Shown piece after piece: positions 1 to 7,400 of a stretch of 64,000 nucleotides of DNA (its first letter is position 1; each line of letters opens with the position of its first letter). Below the pieces are notes generated by a model, which was given only the letters and a program-made list of their open reading frames with translations, had not been told where the DNA came from and did no database searches. This DNA comes from Haladaptatus sp. QDMS2 (GTDB taxonomy: Archaea; Halobacteriota; Halobacteria; Halobacteriales; Halococcaceae), in the NCBI RefSeq assembly GCF_029338295.1, contig NZ_CP119791.1, positions 434,001-498,000 of the forward strand, written 5' to 3'. Both the position numbers and the translations under genes were made by a program.

Positions 1-490
1 TAATCCCGGCTTTCGAGATGCGGTACGGGCCATATCCACCAGACATGCCCTCGCCGAGTGCGCCCATCCCAGACGAGACGTTGACGATGCGCGGCCCCTC
101 GGTTTCGAGCAACAGTGGGAGCGTGGCGCGAGCGACCAGCACAGCACCCCGAAGGTTCACCGAGAGCGTCTCGTCGATGGTCTCAATCGACTGCTCGTGA
201 AGCGGCCTTCCCGTTCCAACCACGCCGGCGTTGTTCACGAGAATATCGAGTTTCCCGTGCTCGTCTCGAATTCGCTCTGCAGCCGCCTGAATCTGGTCGT
301 CTGCGGTCACGTCGAGCAGAATTGGGTGCTGGTCTGGCGCATCTACGTCGGCCACGTCCCGCGCCCCGGCGTAGACGGTCGCGTCGTGACTTGCGAGCAC
401 CGCCGCTACCTCCTCGCCGATGCCGCGGCTCGCCCCCGTCACGAGTGCGACCTGTCCGTCGAGTGAATCGTAGAGTTCGACGCCGTCCAT
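1..490 (-). CDS. Short-chain dehydrogenase/reductase (SDR), C-terminus cut off by the window edge
   Basis: About 163 residues of an NAD(P)-dependent classical SDR oxidoreductase are present. The cofactor motif TGASRGIG lies near residue 20, NNAG near residue 90, the catalytic Ser in NVSSGMG near 140 and the YxxxK pair in YGPYRISK near 157. The ATG at 490 is the first start in frame and precedes the usual first beta strand. The substrate-binding C-terminal third lies beyond position 1, so the substrate cannot be guessed. The family is clear from motif order and spacing. Confidence 0.9.
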   Translation of the reverse strand, partial: MDGVELYDSLDGQVALVTGASRGIGEEVAAVLASHDATVYAGARDVADVDAPDQHPILLDVTADDQIQAAAERIRDEHGKLDILVNNAGVVGTGRPLHEQSIETIDETLSVNLRGAVLVARATLPLLLETEGPRIVNVSSGMGALGEGMSGGYGPYRISKAGI

Positions 491-580
491 GGCTGTGAGA
501 GGCGCGGAAGCGAGAAAAGGCTGTGGCGGAGGCGGCGCTGTTGAATGTTAGTAAACGTCGATTGCAGAACCGTCTTCGTG

Positions 581-654
581 CGAGCACGGAGTGCTCGCAA
601 CCCTTTTTCGGGCGCGTTTTTCGCGCGAGCGTTTATGGCTCGCGCCCAAAAAGG
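581..654 (-). terminator. Two stacked inverted repeats downstream of idi
   Basis: Positions 602-654 form a long imperfect hairpin: CCTTTTT plus GGGCGCG on the left pairs with CGCGCCC plus AAAAAGG on the right, with an inner GCGAGC/GCTCGC stem. A second perfect palindrome, CGAGCAC-GGA-GTGCTCG, lies at 581-597. Both lie just past the idi stop codon and before the SDR start, so transcript termination or processing for idi is the simplest reading. The role is inferred; the structure is seen. Confidence 0.5.
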
Positions 655-662
655 TGCAGGTG

Positions 663-1256
663 CTAGTTGAAGTCCCGCCGCATCGCAATCTCGAACCACG
701 GGCAGAGACGGAGCTGGCGGTAGAATCGTGGGTTCTCGTGCAGGTACTCGTAGGGGACCCACATCAGGCCGGCCACTTCCTCGTCGTTCACGTCGAGGCT
801 TTTGTCTTGGAGGGTGCACTTGAGCACCGAGCAGACTTCCCATTCGAGACCCTCGTTCTCGTAGTAGCGTTTGTATTCGAACTTGTCCGTGACCCGGAGG
901 TCGTCGTACTGGTCGGGCGTGATGCCGAGTTCCTCTTCTAAGCGTTCGCGGGTGGCTTCTTCCTGGGTCTGGCCCTCGACGGGGTGGGAGGCGACGGTGC
1001 CGTCCCAGTAGGTGTCCCAGAGGCGCTTGTTGAAGGCGCGCTGTGCGAGCAGAATGTTGCCGTCGCCGTCGAAGACGAGCGCGGTGAACGCGCGGTGTCG
1101 GATGCCGTCGCCGGTGTGAGCATCGAGACGGTTTACGAGTTCGAGTTCGGTGTCGTCCTCGTCCACTGCGATAACGTCCTGCATCGCGTTTTTGTGGAGT
1201 TCACCCGTAGACTCGCCCTCCGCCTCAGATTCGGCCGCAGATTTCGTCGTACTCAT
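663..1256 (-). CDS. idi: Isopentenyl-diphosphate delta-isomerase, type I (NUDIX fold)
   Basis: By family it interconverts isopentenyl and dimethylallyl diphosphate, the entry step to archaeal isoprenoid lipids. The NUDIX-like box follows the DGTVASHP segment (EEATRERLEEELGI), and EWEVC supplies the catalytic Glu region (E116 in E. coli Idi). The position of the essential Cys of the E. coli enzyme (VCGHP) is Ala here (VASHP), so catalysis may differ. I chose the ATG at 1256 because longer reading would run into the upstream lipid-kinase gene. About 197 residues, normal for the family, with an acidic N-terminal extension of some 20 residues. Confidence 0.88.
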   Translation of the reverse strand: MSTTKSAAESEAEGESTGELHKNAMQDVIAVDEDDTELELVNRLDAHTGDGIRHRAFTALVFDGDGNILLAQRAFNKRLWDTYWDGTVASHPVEGQTQEEATRERLEEELGITPDQYDDLRVTDKFEYKRYYENEGLEWEVCSVLKCTLQDKSLDVNDEEVAGLMWVPYEYLHENPRFYRQLRLCPWFEIAMRRDFN

Positions 1257-1279
1257 GCTGATACAGACAACGACCCCTT

Positions 1280-2212
1280 TCAAACACCCTTCGGATTCGG
1301 TCGGGTGCCCCACTCCTCCGGGTTGGGGTCGTAGGTCGGCCCGACGTGGAATCGCATCTCGCCGCGGCGACTGCGCGCGGACAGTTTGTTCAGTTTCAGC
1401 ATCTCTCCGTCCAGACTGAAGTGGACCGGGTCGCCCTCGTGGGTCAGGCGCAGTTGGGGAACTTTGATGCGCGTCAGATGGGAGGCTCCGCGCTGGAGCA
1501 GGCGGTCTGCGGCCCCGCGGGTCAGGTAATTCAGCGTCGGCGCGCGCTTGATGATGACGACGTTCATCAGGCCGTCTTCCATGTTTGCCTGTTTGACCTG
1601 CTCGCCGGGGAACCGCCGGCCGTTGCCGATGAGAATCATGATTGCTTCCCCCGACCAGAGCACGTCGCCGCCCTCGCTCGCTCGCACGTCGATTTTCAGG
1701 CCGTCGAAACTCTGGGTCTTCTCCAGCGTGTTCAGGACGTACGCCATCACGCCGAGGCGTCGCTTCTGCTGGGGCGTGGTCGCGGCGCTCGCCTCCGCCG
1801 TGACGCCGGCGACACAGGAGTTAATGAACGGGCGCTCCTCCGCCCACCCGAGGTCGAGGCTGCGGACGTTCTTGCTATCCAGCACCTCGAAGGCGTGCGG
1901 GACGCTCTTGATGCCGATGTTGTCCGCAAAATCGTTCCCTGTCCCTGCTGGAACCACTCCCATCTCCACGTCGGAGAGGGCGTTCGCTTCGTCTACCCCT
2001 CGAACCACTTCGTTCAGCGTGCCGTCCCCGCCGCAGGCGACGACCATGTCGGCCTCCTCTGCGGCCTCCTTTGCGAGGGTGTGTGTCTCACCTTTCTTCG
2101 TGCTGTTCCACACCTCGTACCCCCGTTGCTCCCCGATTTCTGCGGCGCGTTTGCTGCGCTTTCGGTCGCCGCTGTTGGGGTTTCGGACGATGATTCGCCG
2201 CGCGTCGCTCAT
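1280..2212 (-). CDS. Diacylglycerol kinase family lipid kinase (YegS/BmrU-like), copy 1
   Basis: A 310-residue soluble lipid kinase. The nucleotide-binding motifs of the DAGK catalytic domain are intact: NPNSG near the N-terminus, GGDGTLNEV near residue 61 and PAGTGNDFA near 90. The C-terminal beta-sandwich half contains the usual FSLDGE motif. By family it phosphorylates a lipid alcohol such as diacylglycerol or a long-chain base; the haloarchaeal substrate is not known to me. It lies directly upstream of idi (23-base gap) and is a tandem paralogue of the gene ending at 2396. Confidence 0.9.
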   Translation of the reverse strand: MSDARRIIVRNPNSGDRKRSKRAAEIGEQRGYEVWNSTKKGETHTLAKEAAEEADMVVACGGDGTLNEVVRGVDEANALSDVEMGVVPAGTGNDFADNIGIKSVPHAFEVLDSKNVRSLDLGWAEERPFINSCVAGVTAEASAATTPQQKRRLGVMAYVLNTLEKTQSFDGLKIDVRASEGGDVLWSGEAIMILIGNGRRFPGEQVKQANMEDGLMNVVIIKRAPTLNYLTRGAADRLLQRGASHLTRIKVPQLRLTHEGDPVHFSLDGEMLKLNKLSARSRRGEMRFHVGPTYDPNPEEWGTRPNPKGV

Positions 2213-2242
2213 GGGCAGACATTGGACGCGGAGGTGATAGGT

Positions 2243-2329
2243 TTACTCCCGGAATCGCCGGACGATTCGGTACGCGACGTAGCAAAGTGAGAGGGTGACG
2301 GCCAGTGCGAGAATTGCGATGAATTTCAT
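2243..2329 (-). CDS. Tiny single-pass membrane protein (28 aa)
   Basis: A short reading frame lies between the two lipid kinases. From ATG 2329 it encodes 28 residues: MKF, a hydrophobic stretch of about 17 residues (IAILALAVTLSLCYVAY), then a basic tail RIVRRFRE. An in-frame ATG at 2356 would give 37 residues. One transmembrane helix with a positive-inside tail is plausible. It ends 31 bases before the start of the downstream kinase, so co-transcription with both lipid kinases is likely. No family is recognised and expression is unproven. Confidence 0.4.
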   Translation of the reverse strand: MKFIAILALAVTLSLCYVAYRIVRRFRE

Positions 2330-2395
2330 TTTGGGGGCAATTGCGAGGGTGACCATACGCGCACCTCGTCGTCGGTAAAAAAACCGAATTCCGTC

Positions 2396-3292
2396 CTACG
2401 CGTCTTCTGGAACCGGTTTGTACCCCTCGCCGACGAACACCGAGAGCGCCTGTGGCAGCGTCTCGATTGTCAGGCGGTCGGTTTCGAGCATCTCGCCATC
2501 CAGACTGAAGTGGCCAGTCCCATCTAGCACTGAGACCGTGAGCGATTTCGTCTTCAGGCGGTGGATGTGGTCTGTCTCGCCGCCGAAGAAGCGCGAAATC
2601 GCCGCCTCGCCCATCAGTTCGGCCGTCGGTCGTTCCTCGGCTATCGTCACGTCGAGCAGGCCGTCTTCGACGTTCGCCTGCGTCCCCCCGCTCGCGGGGA
2701 ACCGGCGGGCGTTCCCGATGAGTGCGACGACCGCTTCGCCCGCCCACGAGTCGGCTACTTCGTGGTCTGTCTCGATGACGAGGCGCATTCCCTCGAACGA
2801 GTTGATCGTCTGGAACGTCGTGAACACGTAGGCGAGGACGCCGTACTTCGCTTTCATCTCGGGTGTGGTGTTCGCGCTCGCTTCGGCGGTCAGGCCGAAT
2901 ACGCAGGAGTTCACGAACGGGCGGCCGTTCGCGAGGGCGAGGTCGATTTTGCGGGCCTCGCCGCGCTCGATCACGTCGAAGGCGGTTTCGATATCCGTAA
3001 TCCCAATTTGCCCGGCGAAGTTGTTCCCCGTCCCACAGGGAATCACGGCGAGTGTGGTGTCTTCGAGGGCGTCGGCTTCGTAGAGGCCGGCGACGACTTC
3101 GTTGACCGAACCGTCGCCGCCGCAGGCAGCGACGATTTCTGCGTCGGGGCCGAGCGTGCGGGCGAATTCTTTGGTGTCGCCTTCCTCATCAGTTTCGTAG
3201 AGATCGAAGCCGTGCTGGTCGGCGAGTTTTCGGATTTGGGCGACGTGGTTCCCACTCCCGCTGTTCGGGTTGCAGATAAGTACGCGGGACAT
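2396..3292 (-). CDS. Diacylglycerol kinase family lipid kinase, copy 2
   Basis: A 298-residue paralogue of the neighbouring kinase, with NPNSGSGNH at the N-terminus, GGDGSVNEV near residue 58, PCGTGNNFA near 88 and FSLDGEML near 267. GGDGS instead of GGDGT is a common conservative variant. Sequence similarity, shared orientation and adjacency point to an old tandem duplication. The different N- and C-terminal segments suggest the two copies have separate substrates or regulation; this is inference. Confidence 0.9.
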   Translation of the reverse strand: MSRVLICNPNSGSGNHVAQIRKLADQHGFDLYETDEEGDTKEFARTLGPDAEIVAACGGDGSVNEVVAGLYEADALEDTTLAVIPCGTGNNFAGQIGITDIETAFDVIERGEARKIDLALANGRPFVNSCVFGLTAEASANTTPEMKAKYGVLAYVFTTFQTINSFEGMRLVIETDHEVADSWAGEAVVALIGNARRFPASGGTQANVEDGLLDVTIAEERPTAELMGEAAISRFFGGETDHIHRLKTKSLTVSVLDGTGHFSLDGEMLETDRLTIETLPQALSVFVGEGYKPVPEDA

Positions 3293-3346
3293 TGACCGCT
3301 ATCACGCGCCAGAAGACAAAAGGGCTGTTGGCCCTACGAGAAAGGT

Positions 3347-4054
3347 GTGTACGCCATCGACCTCCACTCTCATACCCGATTCTTTCACGGTCATCGTAAT
3401 CTCGGCGATGCCTTCGACCCGATTGGGGTTCGCCTGCTCACGAAGGCGGCCTCGATGCGAGGGCTCGACGCGGTGGCGACGACGAACCACGACTACTACA
3501 CGCCGTTCGACACGGGGTCGGTGGACATCCTCCCTGGCATCGAAGTCTCTTCTTCTCAGGGACACATCCTTGTCGTCGGGCCAGACCCGCCGATGGAGAC
3601 GATTCCCGGGGAACTCACACCCGAGCAGGTCGTCGATATCGCCCACGAACGCGGCTGTGCGGCCATCATCGCCCACCCCTACCGCAACAGCACGGTCCGT
3701 GACGTGAAAGCGGACTTCGACGCCATCGAAATCAATGGCAAACATCCCCGAACCCACGAGTGGGTGCGTCGCCTCGCGCGCAAACGTGATCTCCCGCTGG
3801 TCGGTGGCTCGGACGCACACTATCCTATCGAAGTTGGCCGCGCGTACACGAAAGTCGATGTGGAAGAACCGACGCCAGAGAACATCGTCGCGGCCATTCG
3901 TGATGGCCGGGTCGAACCCCACGTCTCTATCAATTTCATCAACCGACTCGCCCACCGAGGGTACAAACTCACGCACGGCGCGAAGGGCTGGATGACGCCC
4001 CCCGACGCTTCCTCGCCCGGCATCGGCGACCCGCCACAGGAATCCGACAACTAG
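3347..4054 (+). CDS. PHP-domain metal-dependent hydrolase
   Basis: A 235-residue protein of the polymerase-and-histidinol-phosphatase family. The metal-binding motifs appear in order: DLHSHT at residue 5, TTNHD near 45, a GIEVSS segment near 65, IAHPYRN near 110 and GGSDAHYP near 155. By family it hydrolyses phosphoester bonds; the substrate is unknown. The start is a GTG at 3347, chosen because the first strand MYAIDLHSHT begins there. The gene ends head to head with the Lrp gene, overlapping it by 4 bases. Confidence 0.85.
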   Translation: MYAIDLHSHTRFFHGHRNLGDAFDPIGVRLLTKAASMRGLDAVATTNHDYYTPFDTGSVDILPGIEVSSSQGHILVVGPDPPMETIPGELTPEQVVDIAHERGCAAIIAHPYRNSTVRDVKADFDAIEINGKHPRTHEWVRRLARKRDLPLVGGSDAHYPIEVGRAYTKVDVEEPTPENIVAAIRDGRVEPHVSINFINRLAHRGYKLTHGAKGWMTPPDASSPGIGDPPQESDN

Positions 4055-4464
4055 CCGAGGCGCTCGTCGAGAATCAGTCTCGTTTTCGTCCGCACGACTT
4101 CGTCCATCTCGCGGGCCTGTGTGATGAGTTCGTTTACCCCCTGCGTGTCTGCGGCGTCCACGATGAGGACGATGTCCTCCTCGCCGGACACCTGCCAGAC
4201 GAAGTCGACCTCCTCCCATTCGGCCATCTTGTCCGTCACCGTGCGCGTGTCCACGTCCACGGCAACGCGCACCTCAATCATGGCCTTGATGTTCCCCGTC
4301 CGGGTGGTGACGGTGAATCGCTCTATCACCCCGTCTGCGAGCATCCGCTCGACCCGATTTCTGACGGTTCCTTCGGAGGTACCCACCTTCGAGGCGATCT
4401 CCGTGTAGGGCGTCCGGGCGTCGTGTCGCAGGATGCTCAGTATCTCTCGGTCAAGCGCGTCCAT
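4051..4464 (-). CDS. Lrp/AsnC family transcriptional regulator, divergent from carA
   Basis: A 137-residue regulator: an N-terminal winged helix (MDALDREILSILRHDART, recognition region GTSEGTVRNRVERM) and a C-terminal RAM ligand-binding domain with the VSGEEDIVLIVDA segment. ATG 4464 matches the canonical Lrp start; a longer frame would cover the carA promoter. It is transcribed away from carA, with a set of TACGAA/TTCGTA half-sites in the intergenic region, so control of carA, itself, or both is plausible. The effector is not known; amino acids are usual for the family. Confidence 0.88.
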   Translation of the reverse strand: MDALDREILSILRHDARTPYTEIASKVGTSEGTVRNRVERMLADGVIERFTVTTRTGNIKAMIEVRVAVDVDTRTVTDKMAEWEEVDFVWQVSGEEDIVLIVDAADTQGVNELITQAREMDEVVRTKTRLILDERLG

Positions 4465-4503
4465 CGTGAGATTAGCACCTACACCGTGGCAACACTTGAC
4501 GAT

Positions 4504-4557
4504 TACGAAATTCGTAGCGATTCTACGAAAGTAACACTTATGGTGGGGGCTTTCGTA
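4504..4557 (+). promoter_or_regulatory. Palindromic operator half-sites and TATA-like element upstream of carA
   Basis: TACGAA at 4504, TTCGTA at 4511, TACGAA at 4524 and TTCGTA at 4552 form overlapping inverted repeats (for example TTCGTA-7 nt-TACGAA at 4511-4529). A TATA-like ACACTTAT lies at about 4533-4540, some 30 bases before the carA ATG, directly downstream of the 4511-4529 palindrome. This is where a BRE-adjacent operator would sit. The divergent Lrp protein is the natural candidate to bind; this is inferred. Confidence 0.5.
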
Positions 4558-4568
4558 CGCATCTCGTA

Positions 4569-5639
4569 ATGTCGGACGCCTACGTGGCACTGGAGGGCGG
4601 TCGCGTCGTTGAGGCGCGGTCGCGTGCTCCTGGACAAGCCCGCGGGGAACTGGTTTTCACAACAGCCTATACCGGTTACGAGGAGAGCCTCACGGACCCC
4701 TCTTACGAGGAACAGGTCCTGACGTTCTCGTACCCACTCATCGGTAACTATGGCGTCCGAGCGGAGCGATTCGAGTCCGACCGGGTCCACCCTCGCGCCG
4801 TCGTCGCCCGTGAGTTGACCGACGACGTCGCCGAGTGGCTCGCCACCGAAGGCGTGCCCGCGGTGGACCACATCGACACACGCGACCTCGTCATCACTAT
4901 CCGTGAAGGCGGGGCAATCAAGTGTGGCATCTCCGCCGGACCCGACGCCTCCCCGGAGAAAGCACTCGAAGCACTCGACGAGTGCAAGGGGATGAGCGAA
5001 CACACTGACATCGGCGCGCAGGTGAGCGTTACCGAACCGAAAGTCGTGAACGCAGACGGCGACGGCCCCTCGGTCGCACTCGTCGACTGTGGCGCGAAGG
5101 GGAGCATCATCGACTCGCTCGCAGAACGCGACGCGAAAGTCACGGTGCTGCCCTACGACGCGACGCCGGAAGACGTGACCGCGGTGGACCCGGACATCCT
5201 GTTCATCTCGAACGGGCCGGGCGACCCGGCGAACTTCACGGACGCCCAGGCGCTCGTCACCGAGTTCGTGGGCGACCTGCCAATCGCCGGCATCTGCCTC
5301 GGCCAGCAGGTCGTCGCGGGCGCGCTCGGCGGCACGACCGAGAAGATGGCCTTCGGCCACCGCGGCGTGAACCAGCCGGTGCTCGACCTCGAGACGAAGC
5401 AGGTCGTCATGACCACGCAGAACCACGGCTACACGGTCGCAGACCCCGGTGACACCCTAGACGTGACGCAGATTAACGTGAACGACGACACGCCTGAGGG
5501 ACTCGAAAACGAGGAACTCGACATCCTCACCCGGCAGTATCACCCAGAGGCCCACCCTGGCCCACACGACACGCTCGGCTTCTTCGACGACGTGCTCGCG
5601 ATGGCGAAGTCAACACGTCGCCTCGTCACCTGCGACTGA
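4569..5639 (+). CDS. carA: Carbamoyl-phosphate synthase small (glutaminase) subunit
   Basis: A 356-residue glutamine amidotransferase subunit that feeds ammonia to CarB for carbamoyl phosphate, used for arginine and pyrimidine synthesis. The N-terminal CPSase small-chain domain is followed by a class I amidotransferase domain with GPGDP near residue 215, the nucleophile Cys in GICLGQQ near 243 and His/Glu of HPE near 325. Length and motifs are standard. The partner carB lies about 1.8 kb downstream on the opposite strand, so the two subunits are expressed from separate promoters. Confidence 0.96.
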   Translation: MSDAYVALEGGRVVEARSRAPGQARGELVFTTAYTGYEESLTDPSYEEQVLTFSYPLIGNYGVRAERFESDRVHPRAVVARELTDDVAEWLATEGVPAVDHIDTRDLVITIREGGAIKCGISAGPDASPEKALEALDECKGMSEHTDIGAQVSVTEPKVVNADGDGPSVALVDCGAKGSIIDSLAERDAKVTVLPYDATPEDVTAVDPDILFISNGPGDPANFTDAQALVTEFVGDLPIAGICLGQQVVAGALGGTTEKMAFGHRGVNQPVLDLETKQVVMTTQNHGYTVADPGDTLDVTQINVNDDTPEGLENEELDILTRQYHPEAHPGPHDTLGFFDDVLAMAKSTRRLVTCD

Positions 5640-5744
5640 GCTGAACATTCTTTCCGTTTTTCGCCGTACTGAGTGCCAACACTCTCGAATTTTGGAGATT
5701 CCGAGATTCGAAGGCGATATTTACCCGTACACAGTTCCCCCGAT

Positions 5745-6656
5745 ATGGACCGCGCTCCGTCTACCATCGCGTGGGCCGTCCTCGCGATGAGCCGTCCCTC
5801 CCACCTCTTGCTCGTGGCGTGGGTGTACGCCCTCGGCGTAGCCATCGCGTACGCGAGCGGCGCGGCGTACGACCCGCGCACGCTCGTCGCTGGCCTCGCC
5901 GCCCTCCTCCCCGCCGCCGCGAGCATCCACTACGTAAACGAGTACGCAGACCACGAGACGGATGCGCTGACGACGCGTACCCCGTTCTCGGGCGGAAGCG
6001 GAGCGCTTCCGAGAACTGGCCTCACGCCGAAGCTCGCGTTGTCTCTCGCCCTCGGGACGCTCCTCGTCGGCGTGGTGGTCACTGGCTACCTCTACACCGA
6101 GGAGTTCCTCTCGCGGCCCGCCGTCGGCCTGCTCGCTCTCGGGGCCCTCCTCGGGTGGGCGTACTCGCTCCCGCCGGTCGCGCTCGCGTGGCGCGGCCTC
6201 GGCGAACTCGACACCGCCGTCGTGGGCGGCCTCGTGCTCCCGCAGTACGGCGTCGCCGTCGCCGCGGGTGGCCTGAGCCGCACGGCGCTGCTCGCCACGG
6301 TCCCGTTTTCCATCCTCGTCTTCGTAAACCTGCTCGCCGTCATGTGGCCCGACCGCGAGGCGGACGCCGAGGTCGGCAAGCGCACGCTCGCCACGCGCCT
6401 CTCACCGCGGTGGCTGCGACGCCTCTATCTCGGCGGCGTGCTCGCGACGTTCGTGGCGCTCGCGGCGTTCACGGGCGGCGTCCTCCCGCGACCCGTCGCG
6501 CTCGCAAGTTACGCCATCGTTCCGCTGCTCGCCTGGGGGGCCAGCACGTACACGAAAACGGAAAATCCACTCCCGACGGTGCTCGCGATGGTGGTCCTCG
6601 CCGTCGCCCAGGGCCTCGCCTGGTTCCACGTCGCGGGCTTCTACCTCATCTACTGA
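5745..6656 (+). CDS. UbiA-family prenyltransferase
   Basis: An integral membrane protein of about 303 residues with eight or nine hydrophobic helices. The first Asp-rich motif is in HYVNEYADHETD near residue 75 and the second is DREADAEVGKRTLATR near 210, as in UbiA/MenA enzymes that transfer polyprenyl groups to an acceptor. The substrate (quinone ring, geranylgeranylglyceryl phosphate, carotenoid) cannot be decided. The ATG at 5745 is preferred over an upstream GTG at 5673, whose extra residues are polar and unlike the family. It overlaps the convergent DUF547 gene by 7 bases. Confidence 0.85.
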   Translation: MDRAPSTIAWAVLAMSRPSHLLLVAWVYALGVAIAYASGAAYDPRTLVAGLAALLPAAASIHYVNEYADHETDALTTRTPFSGGSGALPRTGLTPKLALSLALGTLLVGVVVTGYLYTEEFLSRPAVGLLALGALLGWAYSLPPVALAWRGLGELDTAVVGGLVLPQYGVAVAAGGLSRTALLATVPFSILVFVNLLAVMWPDREADAEVGKRTLATRLSPRWLRRLYLGGVLATFVALAAFTGGVLPRPVALASYAIVPLLAWGASTYTKTENPLPTVLAMVVLAVAQGLAWFHVAGFYLIY

Positions 6657-7360
6657 GACTGTTCTGAGAAGTTGTTGCGCGCCATCGTCCAGTCCCAGTC
6701 GCTGTACTGCAACCGAGGCCGGTCGGTTCTCGGAACGACGCCGAATTTGTGCAGGAGGTCGTAGATGCCCGCCTTTCCGCCGAAGTCGCCGCGAAACCAC
6801 AGCATGACGCGCGGGATGCGGGCGAAGCCCTTCTCTGGGTAGTGGCGGACCTCCATTTCGAGGGAGTGAGCCGTCGCCCGGTCCAGCGCTTCGTCTACTG
6901 TTTCGGGGTCGTAGCTTCGTATCGGCGGACAACTCTTCGCCCCACAATTCAACGCGAAGTGGATTCGCGGGTCGCGTGCGTCGAGTCGGTGTCGTTTCTC
7001 GAAGCCACTCGCAAACGGGTTGGGAATGTATCCGAGACCGTACTTCGTCTGTGAGCGCCGGAGAATCCCGTGTTCGACGTCGTCCAGGGTGAGGCTTTCG
7101 CCAGCCACGCAGAACGTCTCGGTGCCGAAGAACGCCCTTCGATTTTCGAAGGTCGCTGGCGTTTCTCGAAGCCAGCACTGGACGATGGCGTTGTAGACGT
7201 TCAGCCAGAATGCGAGTTTGTGGTCGTCGTCGGCTAGGCGCTCGTCCAGCGTGGTTCCAGAGAGCGCACAGAGGGCCTCGCGGTATCGACCGCGGGCGTC
7301 GCCACTCTTTACGGCTTCGAGAAACTGCTGTGAGAGGACGATGGGGTCCGTGGCGACCAT
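6650..7360 (-). CDS. DUF547 domain-containing protein
   Basis: A 236-residue protein with the DUF547 signature: FWLNVYNAIVQ near residue 50, a central LTLDDVEHGILR segment near 93, and HFALNCGAKSCPPI near 134. The family is broadly distributed and its function is not established; the conserved Asn/Cys/His residues suggest an enzyme. The ATG at 7360 was chosen; a GTG one codon earlier is possible. It lies downstream of carB (40-base gap, same strand) and tail to tail with UbiA. Confidence 0.85.
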   Translation of the reverse strand: MVATDPIVLSQQFLEAVKSGDARGRYREALCALSGTTLDERLADDDHKLAFWLNVYNAIVQCWLRETPATFENRRAFFGTETFCVAGESLTLDDVEHGILRRSQTKYGLGYIPNPFASGFEKRHRLDARDPRIHFALNCGAKSCPPIRSYDPETVDEALDRATAHSLEMEVRHYPEKGFARIPRVMLWFRGDFGGKAGIYDLLHKFGVVPRTDRPRLQYSDWDWTMARNNFSEQSQ

Positions 7361-7400
7361 CACTGCCCGTAGGTCGCCGGGCCTTTTCTACGTTGGGCGG

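Noticed and set aside
1346-2290. 314-codon plus-strand frame across the lipid kinase gene
   Set aside because: It mirrors the real kinase on the minus strand, which has intact catalytic motifs; the plus-strand product lacks any.
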